A DNA stretch of 64,000 bases from assembly GCA_965601455.1 (NCBI GenBank), contig OZ271831.1, forward strand, positions 4,774,001 through 4,838,000, given 5' to 3'. The notes beneath the pieces were generated by a model. That model searched no databases. It worked only from the letters and a program-made list of their open reading frames with translations, and was not told the origin of the DNA. This DNA comes from JANQEU01 sp965601455. Its GTDB lineage: Bacteria; Bacteroidota; Bacteroidia; Cytophagales; Cyclobacteriaceae. The position numbers and the translations under genes are program-made. The stretch's first letter is position 1; the number at the start of each line of letters is the position of its first letter. Below, piece by piece: positions 52,101-60,285 of the stretch.

Positions 52101-52429
52101 AAACCAGTGACAACAACTTCCCCAAGGAATTCTGCCTCTTCATCCAGTACAACATTGATAGACCCCTGGCCCTGGAAGATAATCTCCTGGGTTTTCATGC
52201 CCACCATACTGAATACCAACGTTTCCCCATCGGAGATGGAAACACGAAAACCTCCTTCAATATCAGTGATCGAACCCGTGTTTCTCTCCTTATTTAGGAC
52301 AGTGACCCCAATCAAAGGCTCGCCAGATGAATCTCTCACGGATCCACTGATTACCTGTTGAGAAAAAGAGCGGGTCAGGAATCCAAGGAGAGCTACTGTA
52401 AAGAATATCCCTCTTGCACCTATCTTCAC
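49115..52429 (-). CDS. SusC/RagA family TonB-linked outer-membrane importer
   Basis: A 1104-residue TonB-dependent transporter starting at a GTG; the signal peptide ends RSFSQ. Order of domains: carboxypeptidase-regulatory-like domain (about 24-110, VISGSVRDSSGEPLIGVTV), plug with the SusC signature (LGEVVVTGFQ, DASATAIYGARAANGVIVITTKRG), and a 22-strand barrel with a C-terminal aromatic-rich ITFSLVIGL. It takes in substrate delivered by the SusD lipoprotein using proton-motive force through TonB-ExbBD. Gap to the upstream lipoprotein gene is only 14 nt, so that gene probably leads the operon. Confidence 0.96.
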   Translation of the reverse strand: MKIGARGIFFTVALLGFLTRSFSQQVISGSVRDSSGEPLIGVTVLNKERNTGSITDIEGGFRVSISDGETLVFSMVGMKTQEIIFQGQGSINVVLDEEAEFLGEVVVTGFQELNRKLFTGAAENVSMEDVAAAGMPDVSRALEGQVAGVNVDNVSGTFGTSPKIRIRGNTSINGNNQPLFVVDGVILEDLSNVNTEDFISGNANTLVSSSVANLNPSDIASFQILKDASATAIYGARAANGVIVITTKRGKSGALRVNYTGNYSGKIRPTYRQFDLLNSAEEMEVYRELFEKGLIDISTSVRAQNYGAMGKHFALIANHDLDWGPGGGLNEEFLNQYENANTDWFDLLFNNFGLQQQHSLSFTAGNERNNSYYSISYLNDQGQTIADNVQRITGTARNTYFISDRFSFGLKTTATYRNQRVPGTRNREFDPITGQFSRNFDINPLSYALNTARSIRAFDEEGNKEYFRRNFTPFNILDELKFNFIDINVVDVSGQTDFEVKPTDDIQLKGVFQARYASTKREHTVNENSNQAEAYRANQTQFIQESNNLLFNDPSNPGLNPAVVLPQGGFSYLDQTDLLNIFSRISGEWSKNISSVHDINVLAGQEIRFTDRSEISATGIGVIHESGGIVITDPKIIEFFNSQNIDYYSLAEFKDRFIGWFFNGGYAYQSKYIANFTVRYDGSNQLGRTQRARYLPTWNVSGAWNASNESFMNFSFLDDLKVRATYGVSGNLPPQASAILNLQADVTVRPDDVEPVLQIRDLTNKELTWEKLREFNVGMDFSLFNSRITGSADYYTRNSFDLVGAVLTSGIGGQALKVGNFADMASDGYELSLTTTNYETQNFSWSTNFNIGYTNDRITKLDFGPRLADGIGAGGAAALGGPRRGLYSVRFAGLNENGIPTFLSPEGERVFEFDLQEREGFTETLKYEGPTEPRGAGGITNTLQYKNFTFSFLISYKYDYKIRLNDAFFASYNDFVALPGELVERWAVPGDEELTDIPVILDQGITQTDGNINLAYSLFNKSDVRVADGDYVRLKNVRFSYALPARLLDNIGINSGSFSVEGQNLALLYADWENLRGQDPEFFSSGGVSLPQPRLITFSLVIGL

Positions 52430-52443
52430 TTAGTGAAATTCAA

Positions 52444-52986
52444 TTAATCTTCTCGGTCAAATTCGAATGTGGTTCTAACCTGAATGAGCTGGGTATTCGC
52501 ATCCAATATTGCGTCAAAGGACTCTTGAGAAGTTATCGTGTCCGATGTTTCATTAAAAGCAACAATGAATTGATCAGAAAAAGCCGGGGTAGATGATTGT
52601 GTAGTTATGGTTAGACGATCGTCAATTTCCTCTACTACAGTAAAGGAATAATCCAGTCCACCAATTTCATTATCAGGCTCTAATGTAATTTCATCTCCAA
52701 TTAGCTCCCAAACTCCTTCATCATCAACATCACCGCCGATGCTTGGTACGTTTAACAGCTCTCTATTGTATTCAAAATCGTCGAAGAATTCAATTGAATA
52801 TTCTTCCTCTCCGTAGAGGCTATTGGAAGTCCCTTCCACATTACTAAAGCCTGTTGGAGCCTCTGAAATTTCAACATCATCGAGGATCCACTTACCGACA
52901 ATAGGTTCAACTTTTGGCTCATCTTCGTCACAGGAAGAAAATACCAGCAAGAAACCAAGAAGAGTAGCCAAAGTATAAGTTCTCAT
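52444..52986 (-). CDS. Small lipocalin-like lipoprotein at the head of the SusCD operon
   Basis: A 180-residue lipoprotein from the ATG at 52986 (signal peptide RTYTLATLLGFLLVFSSC); an upstream in-frame extension would prefix 21 non-signal residues. The mature protein is acidic (DEDEPKVEPIVGKWILDDVEI) with a GKW-type lipocalin-like start and alternating strands. I cannot name its ligand. It lies 14 nt before susC in the same direction and probably contributes a substrate-binding surface lipoprotein. Confidence 0.75.
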   Translation of the reverse strand: MRTYTLATLLGFLLVFSSCDEDEPKVEPIVGKWILDDVEISEAPTGFSNVEGTSNSLYGEEEYSIEFFDDFEYNRELLNVPSIGGDVDDEGVWELIGDEITLEPDNEIGGLDYSFTVVEEIDDRLTITTQSSTPAFSDQFIVAFNETSDTITSQESFDAILDANTQLIQVRTTFEFDRED

Positions 52987-53092
52987 ATTTGATAAACGTT
53001 TAATCGGGAGCAAATTATATTGTTTTTGTTGTCGATATTGAAATATCAATATAAAATTAGAAATCCCTTATTGTATTTGCTAAAATAGTGTC

Positions 53093-53767
53093 GTGCCGAA
53101 TACAGCATCCTTAAAACTAATAACAACCGAAGACGGTTCCCATACGCTGTACCGTGAAGACATGAATGAGACTTATCACTCTATGAAAGGCGCTCTGGGT
53201 GAATCAAAACATGTTTTTCTTGATGCAGGATTAAATTTTTTTCTGAGTAAATCAGACAAGAAGGAGGTTAGCATCCTAGAGGTAGGCTTTGGTACGGGGT
53301 TGAATTGTCTTTTATGTTATCAGCAAACGGAGGTTCTGAAAGAATCCCGCATACACTACATTGGACTTGAACCGTATCCCATTTCACTCGCGATAGCAGA
53401 AAAACTTAATTATGAAGTAGCTGATAGGAGGCAATTCCTGAAAATGCATCAGTTGGAATTTGATCAACTTCACTCATTATCAGATCACTTTACTCTCAGG
53501 AAGATTAAACAGAAACTTGAAAATTATTATTTAGAAGATGCTTTTGATGTCCTTTTTTTTGATGCATTTGCTCCTTCAAAACAACCAGAATTATGGTCAT
53601 TAGAAAACATCAGGAAATGCTATAAATGCCTTCATGAAGGAGGCGTTTTAGTTACCTATTCTGCAAGTGGACAGTTTAAACGAAATCTAAAAGAAGCGGG
53701 ATTTACCTTGGAGGTATTACCTGGAGCAATGGGCAAAAAAGAAATGGTTCGTGCTCTTCGTGACTAG
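53093..53767 (+). CDS. mnmD: tRNA 5-methylaminomethyl-2-thiouridine methyltransferase
   Basis: A 224-residue stand-alone version of the methyltransferase half of MnmC, which finishes the wobble-uridine modification of tRNA. Starts at a GTG. The SAM site is visible as LEVGFGTGLNCLL, and the family signature FFDAFAPSKQPELW follows, with GGVLVTYSASGQFKRNLKEAGF near the end. Unlike E. coli MnmC, no oxidase domain is fused. The stop abuts that of the convergent DUF4249 gene. Confidence 0.93.
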   Translation: MPNTASLKLITTEDGSHTLYREDMNETYHSMKGALGESKHVFLDAGLNFFLSKSDKKEVSILEVGFGTGLNCLLCYQQTEVLKESRIHYIGLEPYPISLAIAEKLNYEVADRRQFLKMHQLEFDQLHSLSDHFTLRKIKQKLENYYLEDAFDVLFFDAFAPSKQPELWSLENIRKCYKCLHEGGVLVTYSASGQFKRNLKEAGFTLEVLPGAMGKKEMVRALRD

Positions 53768-54715
53768 TCACTCATTTGCCTGCTCCTCCCTGGCTTTTTG
53801 AGCAAGGTCTTCATCAAGGCGTGCACCCAATCCTGAAACCGAGGAGACCTGAAAGAATCCAGCTGCGATAATCTCAGATGTTTCGTTAGCATTTACAATG
53901 TTTGTTGGGACGTTAGCTAGCGGCTGGGCAAAAAGGGCACCAAATCCACCTGATCTGTCAGTTTGTACCTGCATTTCAATAAGGAAACGATAACCCTGAA
54001 AATCGATCGAGTGAATTTCTACGTGAACCGAATCACCGACTTCATAAGGAGGTAAAGCTGTATTTTCATTATCCGGATCAAAATCAATAGGATTAATGCC
54101 ACTTTGAATGGGCTGAATAAAAACCTGACCATCAATAACTCCTCCAGGGGTGAATCCCGCGTCATAAGCGATGTTGATTTCATTTGGTTTATTAAGATAT
54201 TGGCCATTCTTCCAGGCCTTAATCCAATAGGTATCACCTTCTCCCTCAAAGTCTCTTGCCACAAACTCTGCCAGGTAGTGTTCAACGGGGATAAATCCGT
54301 TACTCGGTTCGAAAGCAAATTCGATTGAGTCAATGACGGGGGTACGATTCATTGAAGCAACAGAAACGTATCGTTGACCTTCAACATCAATAGCCAAAGT
54401 ATAGAGCATTCCCACCGTGAGACTCAGACTATCCGATGGCACCCAGCTGTAAGCCGAATCGTTTTCAGCGAAAAAGTATTCCTGCCCAAGTTCATTGAAT
54501 ACTACAATAGTTGCCCCTGGAATTTTCTCAGGTAATGCGTTGTCGAAGTATGGTTGAGATCGGCTTATATATATGTTTTGAGGCTCTGCTTTATCATTGA
54601 TCCAGGCGTCAACCACGACAATTTCTGATGGAGTATCAAGATTCGGGTTTATGTCCTTTTCGCAGGCAAAAATGACAATGGTCATTAAAATGAATATGTA
54701 GTTTTTCATTGTCAT
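53768..54715 (-). CDS. DUF4249 domain lipoprotein, partner of the TonB receptor
   Basis: A 315-residue lipoprotein from the ATG at 54715 (TGATG with the receptor stop), signal peptide ending VIFACEKD. The mature part begins with the DUF4249 pattern IVVVDAWINDKAEPQNIYISRSQPYFD and is mostly beta. DUF4249 genes typically follow a carboxypeptidase-regulatory TonB-dependent receptor, as here, and are thought to help capture its substrate. Substrate is unknown. Confidence 0.9.
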   Translation of the reverse strand: MTMKNYIFILMTIVIFACEKDINPNLDTPSEIVVVDAWINDKAEPQNIYISRSQPYFDNALPEKIPGATIVVFNELGQEYFFAENDSAYSWVPSDSLSLTVGMLYTLAIDVEGQRYVSVASMNRTPVIDSIEFAFEPSNGFIPVEHYLAEFVARDFEGEGDTYWIKAWKNGQYLNKPNEINIAYDAGFTPGGVIDGQVFIQPIQSGINPIDFDPDNENTALPPYEVGDSVHVEIHSIDFQGYRFLIEMQVQTDRSGGFGALFAQPLANVPTNIVNANETSEIIAAGFFQVSSVSGLGARLDEDLAQKAREEQANE

Positions 54716-57102
54716 CAAAATTTAAAATTATAGGCTACAGCTGGGAGAATGGTTCCGAGAATGGCGACCTGACGGGCATAGGTGTCAGTCGGTACGCCAA
54801 AATCTACCCGGTCTTGACCTTGAGAGAAGTAAATACTAAATGGGTTTTCTCGAGCGTATAGGTTATAAATGGATATAACAAGGCTATCATTCCATTTCGG
54901 GCGTTTTTTACCCAACCATAGTTCGTTAATGGTTAAGGACAAGTCTAACCTGTGATAGTCTGGAATCCTTACGTTGTTTCTTTCATTGGTACCTAAAGGG
55001 ATTACATATCCCTGGACCTGGAATCGATCCGTTGGGAAGGTAGTTGGAGTACCCGATATATAGGAGAAGATTCCTGAGAGATTCAGTTTTTTATTTATTT
55101 CATAGTTAGTCGATACCTTAAGGTTATGTCGTTGGTCAAATCTGGTAGGATACCATTCTCCTTTTCGATCCGTAAGGTCAGTTCCGAAGTTTATTCCGTC
55201 AACTAAAAGTTCCGTCTTTCCCAGGGTATAACTAACCCATCCAGTGAATTGTCCTTTGACTTTTTTCACATAAAGTTCTAATCCGTAAGCACGCCCCCGC
55301 CCTGACAGAAGATCCGCTTCCAGGAATTCGTTGATGAATATGTCTGCACCATCAATGTAGTCCACCTGGTTTTTATTCCATTTATAGTATACTTCAGCAG
55401 AAGTTTCAAGCGTATTTCCAAAGAAATTTCTGAAATACCCTAACGCCACCTGGTTTCCTTGCTGAGGTCTAAGGTTGTTGGTACTGGGTTGCCACACATC
55501 AATGGGTGTTGCCGCAACTGTGTTCGAGATCAGATGAATGTATTGGTTCATCCGGTTGTAGCTCATTTTAACCGATGAAGATTCCGTTAGTAAGTAGTTT
55601 AGAGCCAATCGAGGTTCAATGTTGGAATAAGTGGTTATAGACTCCCAACGGGAAAATTCATTTTCATCCAGAAGCGGGAGTCTTTCTCCCGGAGTATTTG
55701 TGCCGTATATGTATTCAGTTCCTCCCAGGTAGTTAAAGTTGGAGAGTCGAACACCATATTGAGCGGAAAGCCTATTAGTGAATTTTTGATCGTTTGCTAT
55801 ATACAAAGAGTACTCCATCGAGAACTTCTCGTCTAAACTGAAATCCGTTCGTTCACCGTCACTCACACTCACGGCTTGAGCTGGTTTGAACTGATACAAT
55901 AAAGCCTCGGCACCGAATGTAATTTCATTTCGAGGATTCAGGAAGTAAGTAAACTCGGGTTTAAAATCGTAGGTAATAATTCTGGAACGCCATCTGAATT
56001 TGTCGAGGTCATTGTCCCCAAAGGCAAAGGCGTAATCGTAGTTGCTGTAAAAGGCTGTGAAGTTGGAAAAGAAACGCTGGCTAAATAAGTGATTCCATCT
56101 AAACGTTCCGGTTTGATTACCCCAATCAAATCCCTGTCTTTCATCGAAGCGGAATACATCACGTCCGAAGTAACCGGAAAGAAATATTCTGTTTTTATCG
56201 TTGATGTCGAGATTCGTTTTTGCGGTCAAGTCGTAGAAGTAAAGTCCGGCTCCATCATCCAATACATCGGTAAAAGGTCTAGCCAGAATGTCAATGTAGC
56301 TTCGACGACCAGCAACTATGAAAGAGGCCTTATCCTTAACAATTGGGCCCTCGACTGCCAGGCGACTAAATACGGACCCAATTCCACCGGTTACATCAAA
56401 TTCCTTCTTATTTCCTTCTTTCATTCGGATATCCAGGATGGATGACAGTCGTCCTCCATAATTAGCAGGGATACCTCCTTTGTATAGTTTCACATCTTTG
56501 ACAGCATCGGGATTAAATACGGAGAAGAAACCAAATAAATGAGAGGTCTGATAAACCGGAGCTTCATCCAGAAGCACCAGGTTTTGACCAACACCGCCAC
56601 CTCTAACATTGAAGCCTGAAGCTCCTTCTCCAACCGTACTTACCCCTGGGAGCAACTGAATGCTTTTAATGATGTCCACCTCCCCTGCGAAAGCCGGAAG
56701 TTTATTGATAGACTGAATGTCAAGTTTCGCAGTACTCATCTCAATGCTGGTGACATTGGCGTCCTCTTTTTCACCCGTAACAACCACCGCTTCTAATTCC
56801 TGATCCTGGGTGGGGAGTTCTATATCCAGGTTAATGTTTTCTGAAAGTTGTATTTCCTTTTCTATGGTCTGAAAACCAATGAAACTGTACTCCAGGTTGT
56901 ATTCACCTTGCGGCAATGTGATTGAATAGAAGCCATAAACGTTTGAAGCTGTTCCACTTCCTGTTTCCCTAATTCGGACAGTGGCACCTATCAATGACTC
57001 ACCGTTATTCCCATCTGTTAGGTATCCGCTTACTGTGAATTCTTGAGCAAGGGTAAAAAAGGAAAGAGCTCCTGAAAACAGGATGAGAAATAGTTTTTTC
57101 AT
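54715..57102 (-). CDS. TonB-dependent receptor with N-terminal carboxypeptidase-regulatory domain
   Basis: A 795-residue outer-membrane receptor with signal peptide ending FFTLAQ. Residues about 22-100 form a CarboxypepD_reg-like domain (TVSGYLTDGNNGESLIGATV, YSFIGFQTIEKEI), next a TonB plug (LPGVSTVGEGASGFNVRGGG) and a long beta barrel ending in AVAYNFKF. It is a separate receptor, not SusC-like: no SusD partner exists; the partner is DUF4249. A promoter candidate lies 54 nt upstream. Confidence 0.95.
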   Translation of the reverse strand: MKKLFLILFSGALSFFTLAQEFTVSGYLTDGNNGESLIGATVRIRETGSGTASNVYGFYSITLPQGEYNLEYSFIGFQTIEKEIQLSENINLDIELPTQDQELEAVVVTGEKEDANVTSIEMSTAKLDIQSINKLPAFAGEVDIIKSIQLLPGVSTVGEGASGFNVRGGGVGQNLVLLDEAPVYQTSHLFGFFSVFNPDAVKDVKLYKGGIPANYGGRLSSILDIRMKEGNKKEFDVTGGIGSVFSRLAVEGPIVKDKASFIVAGRRSYIDILARPFTDVLDDGAGLYFYDLTAKTNLDINDKNRIFLSGYFGRDVFRFDERQGFDWGNQTGTFRWNHLFSQRFFSNFTAFYSNYDYAFAFGDNDLDKFRWRSRIITYDFKPEFTYFLNPRNEITFGAEALLYQFKPAQAVSVSDGERTDFSLDEKFSMEYSLYIANDQKFTNRLSAQYGVRLSNFNYLGGTEYIYGTNTPGERLPLLDENEFSRWESITTYSNIEPRLALNYLLTESSSVKMSYNRMNQYIHLISNTVAATPIDVWQPSTNNLRPQQGNQVALGYFRNFFGNTLETSAEVYYKWNKNQVDYIDGADIFINEFLEADLLSGRGRAYGLELYVKKVKGQFTGWVSYTLGKTELLVDGINFGTDLTDRKGEWYPTRFDQRHNLKVSTNYEINKKLNLSGIFSYISGTPTTFPTDRFQVQGYVIPLGTNERNNVRIPDYHRLDLSLTINELWLGKKRPKWNDSLVISIYNLYARENPFSIYFSQGQDRVDFGVPTDTYARQVAILGTILPAVAYNFKF

Positions 57103-57155
57103 TGAGTATTAAAAGCGGTGATAAGAATGGGTTTATTTTGAAATACCCACCGGTG

Positions 57156-57187
57156 CAAAGACGGAAATTAGAGATAATGGTTACAAA
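57156..57187 (-). promoter_or_regulatory. Candidate promoter for the TonB receptor/DUF4249 operon
   Basis: On the minus strand TTTG (57184-57187), 20 nt, then CGTCTTTG (57156-57163). The TTTG halves match consensus, but the TA of the -7 box is replaced by CG, so strength is doubtful. Confidence 0.4.
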
Positions 57188-57205
57188 TGCGGCAAAAAAG
57201 AATTA

Positions 57206-58162
57206 CTAAGCTTTCTGGACAATGTGTTTAATAATAACGGAAGCGTGTTCTCTGGAGTTCTCAATAAACCATTTATTCGTCTTTAAACCACCACAGATAA
57301 CACCTGCCAGGTAGATCCCGCTTACATTGGTTTCCATTGTTTCTTCAGTGTATTTGGGAGTTTTGAATTCGTCTTCACCAATGATAATTCCAAGGGACTC
57401 AAGAAATTTGAAATCCGGTTGGTAACCGGTCATTGCCATTACAAAATCGTTTGGAATTGTAACGTCTCCGGAGGGAGTAGATATGTCTATTTCATATTCT
57501 CGGATTTCGGTGATTTGTGATTGAAAGTGAGCTTTTATCGATCCCTCTTCAATTCTGTTAACCATGTCTGGTCTTACCCAATATTTAACCGTGGGACCGA
57601 TTTCTTCTTCCCTTACTACCATAGTAACACTCTTGGCTCCTTTTCGGAAAGTCTCTAATGCAACATCAACCGCACTATTAGCCGCACCCACTATCGCAAT
57701 GTCCATTCCATAATACGGATGGGGTTCGTCGTAATAATGCTTCACTTTTGACAATTCCTCGCCTCGAACATTTAACATGTAGGGTAGATCATAGAAGCCT
57801 GTTGCCAGAATTACATTTTTGGCGCTATACTTTCCCTTTGTTGTTTCAATGTTGAAATGCTCTCCTTTATCAACAGCAACAACCTTTTCGTATAAGCTGA
57901 CATTCAGGTTCCACGAACTTGCCACTCGACGATAATACTCCAGAGCTTCCGATCGTGTGGGTTTTGGATTGTGTGAAATGAAGGGAACCTCTCCTATTTC
58001 CAGTCGATCGGAGGTGGAAAAAAAGGTCATATTTTTTGGGTAATTGAAAATGGAATTCACCAGGCAACCTTTATCTATAATTGTGTATTGCAGGTTATTT
58101 CTTTCTGCTTCAATGCCACAAGCCAGGCCAATAGGTCCAGCTCCGATGATTAAAATGTCCAT
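57206..58162 (-). CDS. ypdA: YpdA family bacillithiol disulfide reductase
   Basis: A 318-residue FAD/NADPH oxidoreductase from the ATG at 58162, which shares a base with the stop of the preceding gene; an ATG at 58186 adds eight residues inside that gene. The N-terminal FAD fold GAGPIGLACG, NADPH-binding GAANSAVDVALE and the C-terminal GIYLAGVICGG segment fit YpdA, which reduces oxidised bacillithiol. As in the family, no redox-active CxxC pair like thioredoxin reductase is seen. The operon with bshC supports the assignment. Confidence 0.92.
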   Translation of the reverse strand: MDILIIGAGPIGLACGIEAERNNLQYTIIDKGCLVNSIFNYPKNMTFFSTSDRLEIGEVPFISHNPKPTRSEALEYYRRVASSWNLNVSLYEKVVAVDKGEHFNIETTKGKYSAKNVILATGFYDLPYMLNVRGEELSKVKHYYDEPHPYYGMDIAIVGAANSAVDVALETFRKGAKSVTMVVREEEIGPTVKYWVRPDMVNRIEEGSIKAHFQSQITEIREYEIDISTPSGDVTIPNDFVMAMTGYQPDFKFLESLGIIIGEDEFKTPKYTEETMETNVSGIYLAGVICGGLKTNKWFIENSREHASVIIKHIVQKA

Positions 58163-58737
58163 TATTGATGTTCCACTATTTCCCATGGAGTGATGCTGTA
58201 GTTTAGTTTTATGTCGTGGTCTTCGGTTATTGGTAGGTGATCCAAAAGCGGGCCAATTGATATACCAACTTTTCTAAGACGATCTTTTCCTTCCAGTAAT
58301 CGGTCATAATAACCACCTCCATATCCAATTCGGTTTCCTTGTTTATCTGAAGTGAGTAGCGGTAAAAAAACGGTATCCACGTTTAGATCTTCTTCTATGT
58401 CTCCTGACACGGGTTCAGGAATTCCCAAATGATTCTTTTTTATTTCAAGCGTTTCTTCATATCGAAAATGAGTCATTTTCTTTTTGGTGAAATCAGTGCT
58501 TGAGACCAGAATATGAATCTTTCTTTGCAGAAGTGATTGAATAAATTGAAAAGTATTCGGCTCCCGATTCCGTTCTATCGGAAGGAAGATATGGACACGT
58601 TCAGGACTGAAACTCTCAATGAAAAAATCAAACTGATGAAGAAGTAAATTGTTTCTTTTTGCATATTCCTCCTCATCCAATAATCGTTTATAGGTTAAAA
58701 TCCATTTACGAAGTTCGGTTTTACTTACTCGTCCCAA
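58162..58737 (-). CDS. 5-formyltetrahydrofolate cyclo-ligase
   Basis: A 191-residue enzyme that converts 5-formyltetrahydrofolate to 5,10-methenyltetrahydrofolate with ATP. The C-terminal signature RIGYGGGYYDRLL is intact, along with the basic N-terminal KTELRKWILTYKRLL helix and the FLPIERNREPNT loop. It starts at a TTG overlapping the end of bshC by 13 nt; no ATG lies in the first 80 codons. Location between bshC and ypdA is likely just operonic. Confidence 0.93.
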   Translation of the reverse strand: MGRVSKTELRKWILTYKRLLDEEEYAKRNNLLLHQFDFFIESFSPERVHIFLPIERNREPNTFQFIQSLLQRKIHILVSSTDFTKKKMTHFRYEETLEIKKNHLGIPEPVSGDIEEDLNVDTVFLPLLTSDKQGNRIGYGGGYYDRLLEGKDRLRKVGISIGPLLDHLPITEDHDIKLNYSITPWEIVEHQ

Positions 58738-60281
58738 AATTGGTAGAATGAATAATCGAATGGATCGAAATTGCCTTTCAATTGATCAATGAAATCGGGA
58801 TTGTTAAGGTAAAAGTTAAGCAAGTTGTCATGCCGTTCTTGCAAACTTCCATTAGGGAATAACTTTTCCTTTATACCGTCAATTTGGTTGATAGCAGTTT
58901 CATTCTGATTTTCCTGGCCTTTTTTCAGTCGTTTCTCCACATTCTCCATTCCTTTAAGTGCTTTGGCTGTTTCCGCACCGATAAAGCCTTCCAGGGATTT
59001 GTCAATTGAAGCTGCTTTCTCCTTAATCTTCTCGAATACCGAGGCTAATTCTTCTTTTTCCTTATGCAAGAGATGTTCTCCTTCGCTATTTCTTTCGAGA
59101 AATTCGCTCTTAAGTTGGTGGGTTTCTTTAAAAAGGTCCTCTGGCGTACACCCAATTTTGCTAATCTTTTTAGTTAGACCCTTATTAATAATCATACCAA
59201 AATTTCTTGGCATTAAAATAGGAAAATCCACGCCATAGTGCTCAAAAACTCCTTTCAGTTGTAACCAATAGATGATCTCAGAAGGGCCACCGATGTAGGC
59301 TAGGTTTGGTAAGATTACCTCTTGATATACCGGCCTTAAGATCACATTTGGGCTAAATCTTTCCGGAGAGGCCTCAATTAATTCTGCTAATTCGTCGGGT
59401 GAGAAATGATAATCATGATTTAGAACTTTATATCCTGTTTCGGTCTGTTCGATTCTTTCTCTAAAGGCATTTAGATAGAAAAAGTTGATTTCCCTTGCAA
59501 ACGCTTGGGTCTTATAACCCGCTGAAAGAAGTCTCTGATTGGCTTGCTCAACAATGTCCTTGGATTTTTGCTCGAGCATATCCTGCTTCATGATCGACGC
59601 AAATTGGTTTTTGAGCTGTTTGTGATCGGCATCGATTACAATCAGTCCATATTTTCCAAAAAGCTCATTTACGTACACGCGTACAGCTTCGGACAAAGAG
59701 CTGCTGTCCAAGTAGGCTTTTTCAAAAATGGGAAGACTTTCGGGCAGTTGATGAATAACCTCATTCAAAGATTGGGGTGCGAAACGACCCACAGGGCCCT
59801 TTTGCTGGGTTTCCCAGGTGTAGGTTTTTCCAAATAGGTTGAAGGACCTTATTTCTTCAAAGTCATGATCTTCGGAAGCCATCCAATAGACAGGAACAAA
59901 GTGACAGCTGGGATAAAGGGCATTTAGCTTCTCCGCAAGATTGATGGTCGTTACAATCTTATATATGAAATACAGGGGGCCGGTGAAAATGTTTAACTGA
60001 TGCCCTGTAGTGACAGTGAAGGTATTCTCCTTTCGTAAAGAGAGAATGTTATTTTCAACAATTGCGTTTTTTGTGAGTGGTCCATATTGCTCCAACAAGG
60101 TATCTGCCAGGACATGCCGGTTTTCGACCGGAAACGTTCTCTTTTCGATCGCATGAGCGAATTGGTCAGCTTTTGGTGCAAAAGAATACATCGGTCGTAA
60201 GGCCTCTGCACCCTCCAGATAGTCCAAGAACATTCCTGAAAAGGCCTGGGTCTGCCGTAAGTCAGCTTTTGTAATTTTCAT
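58725..60281 (-). CDS. bshC: Bacillithiol biosynthesis cysteine-adding enzyme
   Basis: A 518-residue enzyme that joins cysteine to GlcN-malate, the last step in making bacillithiol, the low-molecular-weight thiol that replaces glutathione. The N-terminal Rossmann-like part has TTGHQLNIFTGPLYFIYKI and VPVYWMASEDHDFEEI; YIGGPSEIIYWLQLKGVFEHYGV follows, and a C-terminal coiled coil (about 395-470, EELASVFEKIKEKAASI) is present. Length and layout match BshC. It starts 4 nt after rimO and overlaps the cyclo-ligase gene. bshA and bshB are not in the window. Confidence 0.95.
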   Translation of the reverse strand: MKITKADLRQTQAFSGMFLDYLEGAEALRPMYSFAPKADQFAHAIEKRTFPVENRHVLADTLLEQYGPLTKNAIVENNILSLRKENTFTVTTGHQLNIFTGPLYFIYKIVTTINLAEKLNALYPSCHFVPVYWMASEDHDFEEIRSFNLFGKTYTWETQQKGPVGRFAPQSLNEVIHQLPESLPIFEKAYLDSSSLSEAVRVYVNELFGKYGLIVIDADHKQLKNQFASIMKQDMLEQKSKDIVEQANQRLLSAGYKTQAFAREINFFYLNAFRERIEQTETGYKVLNHDYHFSPDELAELIEASPERFSPNVILRPVYQEVILPNLAYIGGPSEIIYWLQLKGVFEHYGVDFPILMPRNFGMIINKGLTKKISKIGCTPEDLFKETHQLKSEFLERNSEGEHLLHKEKEELASVFEKIKEKAASIDKSLEGFIGAETAKALKGMENVEKRLKKGQENQNETAINQIDGIKEKLFPNGSLQERHDNLLNFYLNNPDFIDQLKGNFDPFDYSFYQFWDE

Positions 60282-60285
60282 TTAC

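Noticed and set aside
51899..52361. Open frames of 132 and 149 codons on the plus strand across the SusC N-terminus
   Set aside because: Antisense to the well-conserved SusC plug; composition is that of a frame shadow and no start signal precedes them.
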